Below the pieces are notes generated by a model. It was not told the origin of the DNA. It saw only the letters and a program-made list of their open reading frames with translations, and did not search any database. Of a stretch of 64,000 bases of DNA, positions 61,270 to 64,000 are shown piece after piece. A program made the translations under genes and the position numbers. Within the stretch, counting starts at the first letter, position 1, and each line of letters begins with the position of its first letter. Source of the stretch: MGIIb-O1 sp002457595 (GTDB taxonomy: Archaea; Thermoplasmatota; Poseidoniia; Poseidoniales; Thalassarchaeaceae); the NCBI GenBank assembly GCA_045568115.1, contig JBJLBO010000005.1, positions 434,001 through 498,000 of the forward strand. The letters run 5' to 3'.

Positions 61270-61279
61270 ATTTCACACC

Positions 61280-61747
61280 TCACTTCTTCCTCTGTACACC
61301 AAGTGTACTTCCACTGCGCCCATTACTACGTAGACGCTGACCACGGACCTTGTGGCCACTTCGGTGGCGTATTCCGCGGTAAGTCTTGATTGAGGCTAAA
61401 CGAGAAACATCATCCTTACGGGTCAATTTGACCTCTGTTCCAATGATATGTGCATCTTCATTTGACTGCAAATCGCGCTGACGATTTACAAGCCACCAAG
61501 GTACATTTATTGCGTATTCATCTATTGTGCTTCGAATCTTTTCTTGCTCCGCGTCAGTCATATGACCACCGAGTTTGGTTCCATCGATTCCTGCCATTCG
61601 GCAAATCTGTCCAGCCGTTCTCTTTCCGACTCCTGGTATGGAAGTCAGTCCCTGTCCGATTGGGCGGAGACCATCGATGTCTGAATCTGCAAGCCTTAGG
61701 ATATAGGAGAAATCATCTCCCAATTCTGCTTCATTTACTTTTGCCAT
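61280..61747 (-). CDS. rps13: Ribosomal protein uS13
   Basis: A 155-residue small-subunit protein. The helix-hairpin-helix region has LTSIPGVGKRTAGQICRMAG and the C-terminal tail contains TYRGIRHRSGHKVRGQR. It is the first gene of the uS13-uS4-uS11-rpo3 cluster, as in other archaea. Confidence 0.97.
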   Translation of the reverse strand: MAKVNEAELGDDFSYILRLADSDIDGLRPIGQGLTSIPGVGKRTAGQICRMAGIDGTKLGGHMTDAEQEKIRSTIDEYAINVPWWLVNRQRDLQSNEDAHIIGTEVKLTRKDDVSRLASIKTYRGIRHRSGHKVRGQRLRSNGRSGSTLGVQRKK

Positions 61748-61766
61748 AGTACGGTTCCCCCGTGTT

Positions 61767-61848
61767 CATCGGTTGTCCGATGGCCCTCAAAGGGCATCCA
61801 GCCGAAATGACATCCCTATTTGAAGCAGACGGCCACCCCTACGGGGTG
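61767..61848. promoter_or_regulatory. Hairpin-rich leader of the uS13 operon
   Basis: Three perfect short inverted repeats lie in 82 bp upstream of uS13: CATCGG/CCGATG at 61767-61782, GCCCT/AGGGC at 61783-61795 directly adjoining it, and CACCCC/GGGGTG at 61834-61848. The first two would stack in the leader RNA and could bind uS4 or another cluster protein for feedback. The third lies 14 nt after the methyltransferase stop on the same strand, so it may instead mark a transcript end. Confidence 0.45.
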
Positions 61849-61861
61849 TGAAAATCAGGTA

Positions 61862-63214
61862 TTATGACTCTTTACAGACTATGTAAAGGGTGTGACTTCC
61901 ACTACCTCTTTCAAGTTCAAGATCTACCATAAATCCACGTGAGCCTTCAATTTCTTTCAGAGCTTTGTCCAGTCTACGTTGTAAAGTTGGATGGATTTCA
62001 GGATCAAGAGAACACCTCAGAGTGACTTTCCCCACGCCGTTTCGAGCAACAGATTCAGCCGTTTGTTCTATTGTATGGTATTCAGGAGGAGTAAGGCGAT
62101 GCTGAACGATTTCCCCACTAGCAATAACAAATGAACCAATTTCATCATCTGTTGAAACCGGTTCAGTAGAAATCAACAGCGGCCTTCTCCCTTCAATTCG
62201 CAACCAAGAACGGCCCGATGATTCTGGGATGGCCTGCTCAACCCAAGACTCATGCAGGCCGGATTGAACCAATGCGGGGTCGACTATTGTCAAGAATGAA
62301 CCAAAGGGAGGAGGTTTACTCATTGAAGTTATATCCGAGTTTTGTGATTTACCTTCAATGCTGGACATTATTTTCTTTCGACCCATTCTAACGCATCGAG
62401 CTGAATTTTTCGAAGCAAGAGAGCCAATCCAAACGGATAATCTGTCAATTCGACCCCCTCCCTGACTGAGCCATTCCCAAGTTCTGGGAATTCCAGGGAA
62501 TGTAGTTTCAATAATTGCATCGACTAATGACTGTTGTTCACCACTCAAACGTGGCGAAAGGTCGAGAAGAACTGCAGGGCCTTTGGGGCCCGATTCCAAG
62601 TGTTTTGACCAAGCCTTCAGTAGCGGAGTTAATGCCGGTTTCATTTCATCAACTTCATGCCTTTGCGCATCAGGAGGACGAGCAGGGTCAAGATGTAGCA
62701 TAGCGATTGGAGGATGTGCTCGAGTACCAGCTTCTCGTAGACTATTCCAGTATGATGTAATAGCACTCTCTGCCATAATACCATCACCAATCAGAACTCT
62801 ATCCATCGAGCGCTGAAGGTCTTCTGGATCGCCGTTTGAGTGCATGTTTGCAGCGCACATTAATGCAATCTCAGGATCTAATTCTATTGCCAGTCCTGGC
62901 CTTTGCAATCCTGACGTAAGAGCAATTAGTTGAACACCAGAACCAGCTGCCGCATCTAGAATAACTCCGGCAGGTAACTCGTTAGTATCGATTAGTGACG
63001 CACGAGCCTGTGCAATAGACCAAGGAGTAGAGAGTCTTTTCATCTGTTCACTCATGAAAAATGAGGGTTCTCCTTTACGTGCAGATTTGGATTTATTCAA
63101 CTTAGAAGCACGTTCGACAACCTCGTCAGATGGACGAAGGGCATAGTGGCTGGGATCTTCGTTCATGTTTGTCGCTTCCATGTTGTGGTCAAGTCTCTTT
63201 CGTGCAGATTTCAT
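61862..63214 (-). CDS. SAM-dependent methyltransferase with THUMP-like C-terminus
   Basis: A 450-residue class I methyltransferase. The SAM motif ILDAAAGSGVQLIAL (near residue 85), ELDPEIALMCAANM and the LHLDPARPPDAQRHEVDE catalytic-type segment match a bacterial family with a THUMP-like C-terminal domain. The RNA or other substrate is unknown. Its ATG at 63214 overlaps the stop of the FKBP gene. Confidence 0.8.
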   Translation of the reverse strand: MKSARKRLDHNMEATNMNEDPSHYALRPSDEVVERASKLNKSKSARKGEPSFFMSEQMKRLSTPWSIAQARASLIDTNELPAGVILDAAAGSGVQLIALTSGLQRPGLAIELDPEIALMCAANMHSNGDPEDLQRSMDRVLIGDGIMAESAITSYWNSLREAGTRAHPPIAMLHLDPARPPDAQRHEVDEMKPALTPLLKAWSKHLESGPKGPAVLLDLSPRLSGEQQSLVDAIIETTFPGIPRTWEWLSQGGGRIDRLSVWIGSLASKNSARCVRMGRKKIMSSIEGKSQNSDITSMSKPPPFGSFLTIVDPALVQSGLHESWVEQAIPESSGRSWLRIEGRRPLLISTEPVSTDDEIGSFVIASGEIVQHRLTPPEYHTIEQTAESVARNGVGKVTLRCSLDPEIHPTLQRRLDKALKEIEGSRGFMVDLELERGSGSHTLYIVCKES

Positions 63215-64000
63215 CAAATGGTTGACCTAACGACCTTTATCTCGAAACGCAACCAAGCATCTTGAAGTTCATGCCCTTCACTATTTCCATAGGCTATTTC
63301 AGGAGGTAGTAAAGTAGTGTGAGTAGTTCCTGTATCGAGACCAGGGATTAATCCTCTATCTTCATCTATATCTAGACCTACCATTGACCAACAGAATCCG
63401 ACAATTGACCAATTACAACCATCACCTGCAGAATCTCCCCAATCACCATCATCTAATTCTTCTCCAGTATCTGCATTCCAAACTGTATATTCAACTTCTA
63501 CAGTGTCCCCATTTTCAATGTGAATATCTCGTTGATTTACGCCTTCAAAAATATGTACATCAAGGACTACCTCGGCATCTGGTACTCGCAAATGTGATGC
63601 TTCAACTGTAATGTCATGCTCAGTTACATCATCAGATAGTTCAATTTCGACAATTAATGTCCCATTGGCATCAATTGAATCAAGTGTCAAGTCAGCATCG
63701 CCATCATCTGCGAAAACAACACCGCCACCTATGATTTCTAGAACTAAATCTAACGGCTGGTTGGCTCTATTGTAAATCACCACACTAGCGTGATCACCAA
63801 CGCCTTGATGTTCCCAGTCACATCTTAATTCGCCAGGATAAAGGAATTCATCATCTTGGTCGGCTAATACCGTTGGCCAATTCCAGTCTCCAAGTCGTGA
63901 ATCACAGGTGTCGAAAAGAAGATCCACCTCCCAAAGCCAGCGATCGTTTTCATCCTTGATTAAATCAATATCAGTGACTTTGAAGGCGTCCTCATTTTTC
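63214..64000 (-). CDS. FKBP-type peptidyl-prolyl isomerase, 5' end cut by the window edge
   Basis: The frame is open to the edge, so the gene begins beyond 64000. The C-terminal domain (IENGDTVEVEYTVWNADTGE ... RGLIPGLDTG ... LLPPEIAYGN ... AWLRFEIKVV) matches FKBP isomerases. Upstream is an acidic beta-rich domain that resembles an extracellular immunoglobulin-like module. It is probably exported, but the signal region is not in the window. It overlaps the methyltransferase gene. Confidence 0.75.
   Translation of the reverse strand, partial: KNEDAFKVTDIDLIKDENDRWLWEVDLLFDTCDSRLGDWNWPTVLADQDDEFLYPGELRCDWEHQGVGDHASVVIYNRANQPLDLVLEIIGGGVVFADDGDADLTLDSIDANGTLIVEIELSDDVTEHDITVEASHLRVPDAEVVLDVHIFEGVNQRDIHIENGDTVEVEYTVWNADTGEELDDGDWGDSAGDGCNWSIVGFCWSMVGLDIDEDRGLIPGLDTGTTHTTLLPPEIAYGNSEGHELQDAWLRFEIKVVRSTI

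Overview
The window looks like a chromosomal segment of a marine planktonic euryarchaeon, most likely Marine Group II (Candidatus Poseidoniales). The archaeal signature is strong: ribosomal proteins L7Ae, S28e, L24e, uS10, uS11, uS4 and uS13, RNA polymerase subunit D, aIF5B, aEF1A, deoxyhypusine synthase, a GINS protein, family B DNA polymerase with a PIP box, pantoate kinase and a geranylgeranyl reductase. These are mixed with bacterial-type genes (uvrB, aminopeptidase C, CocE-type hydrolase, CcmF, beta-oxidation fusion enzyme) and with many secreted or membrane-tethered proteins. That mixture fits MGII, but the lineage is an inference from gene content, not a phylogeny.

Layout. 1-3109 (minus): ccmF heme lyase, split by a frame change, and a geranylgeranyl reductase. 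3179-9550 (plus): ubiD, ubiA, uvrB, deoxyhypusine synthase and a histone H1-like basic protein, driven from a compact divergent promoter at about 3123-3153. 9602-13756: SDR-like protein, class III aminotransferase, an unknown protein with a structured AT-rich upstream region, and an alpha/beta hydrolase. 13814-15858: tRNA-Ile, PRPP synthetase and the L7Ae-S28e-L24e operon. 15897-21598: two glycosyltransferases, a collagen-like/cupredoxin lipoprotein and the 3-hydroxyacyl-CoA dehydrogenase/enoyl-CoA hydratase fusion. 21691-24248: three winged-helix regulators behind an operator-like region. 24262-35955: DUF2237-Dus operon, DEAD helicase, GYD protein, CocE hydrolase, Rieske oxygenase (frameshifted), NDK, aIF5B, MoxR, YczE-like membrane protein and ParA. 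35959-45150: eight consecutive minus-strand genes for membrane, secreted and regulatory proteins, ending at a P1B metal ATPase. 45228-48452: HAD phosphatase, tRNA-Leu, GINS and aminopeptidase C. 48467-54102 (minus): uS10, aEF1A, a PKD lipoprotein and PolB. 54132-58142: BCAT, SprT-like protease, GIY-YIG protein (frameshifted), MscS and a SnoaL-like protein. 58178-64000 (minus): pantoate kinase, the rpo3-uS11-uS4-uS13 cluster with a hairpin-rich leader, a methyltransferase and a partial FKBP-type isomerase.

The most interesting region is 35959-45150. It encodes a putative transmembrane one-component regulator (calcium-binding thrombospondin type 3 repeats outside, two winged helices inside), a second membrane-tethered winged-helix protein, an acidic Cys-rich secreted protein built from duplicated modules, a coiled-coil/pentapeptide lipoprotein, a long coiled-coil protein, a zinc-ribbon protein and a metal exporter. 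This could be a surface-sensing system. The collagen-like lipoprotein with a C-terminal type 1 copper domain is a second unusual surface protein.

Four genes (ccmF, uvrB, the Rieske oxygenase and the GIY-YIG protein) are broken by single-base frame changes. Three of them are repaired by removing one base from a short homopolymer, so sequencing or assembly error is likelier than real gene decay. No rRNA, CRISPR array, insertion sequence or replication initiator gene was seen.
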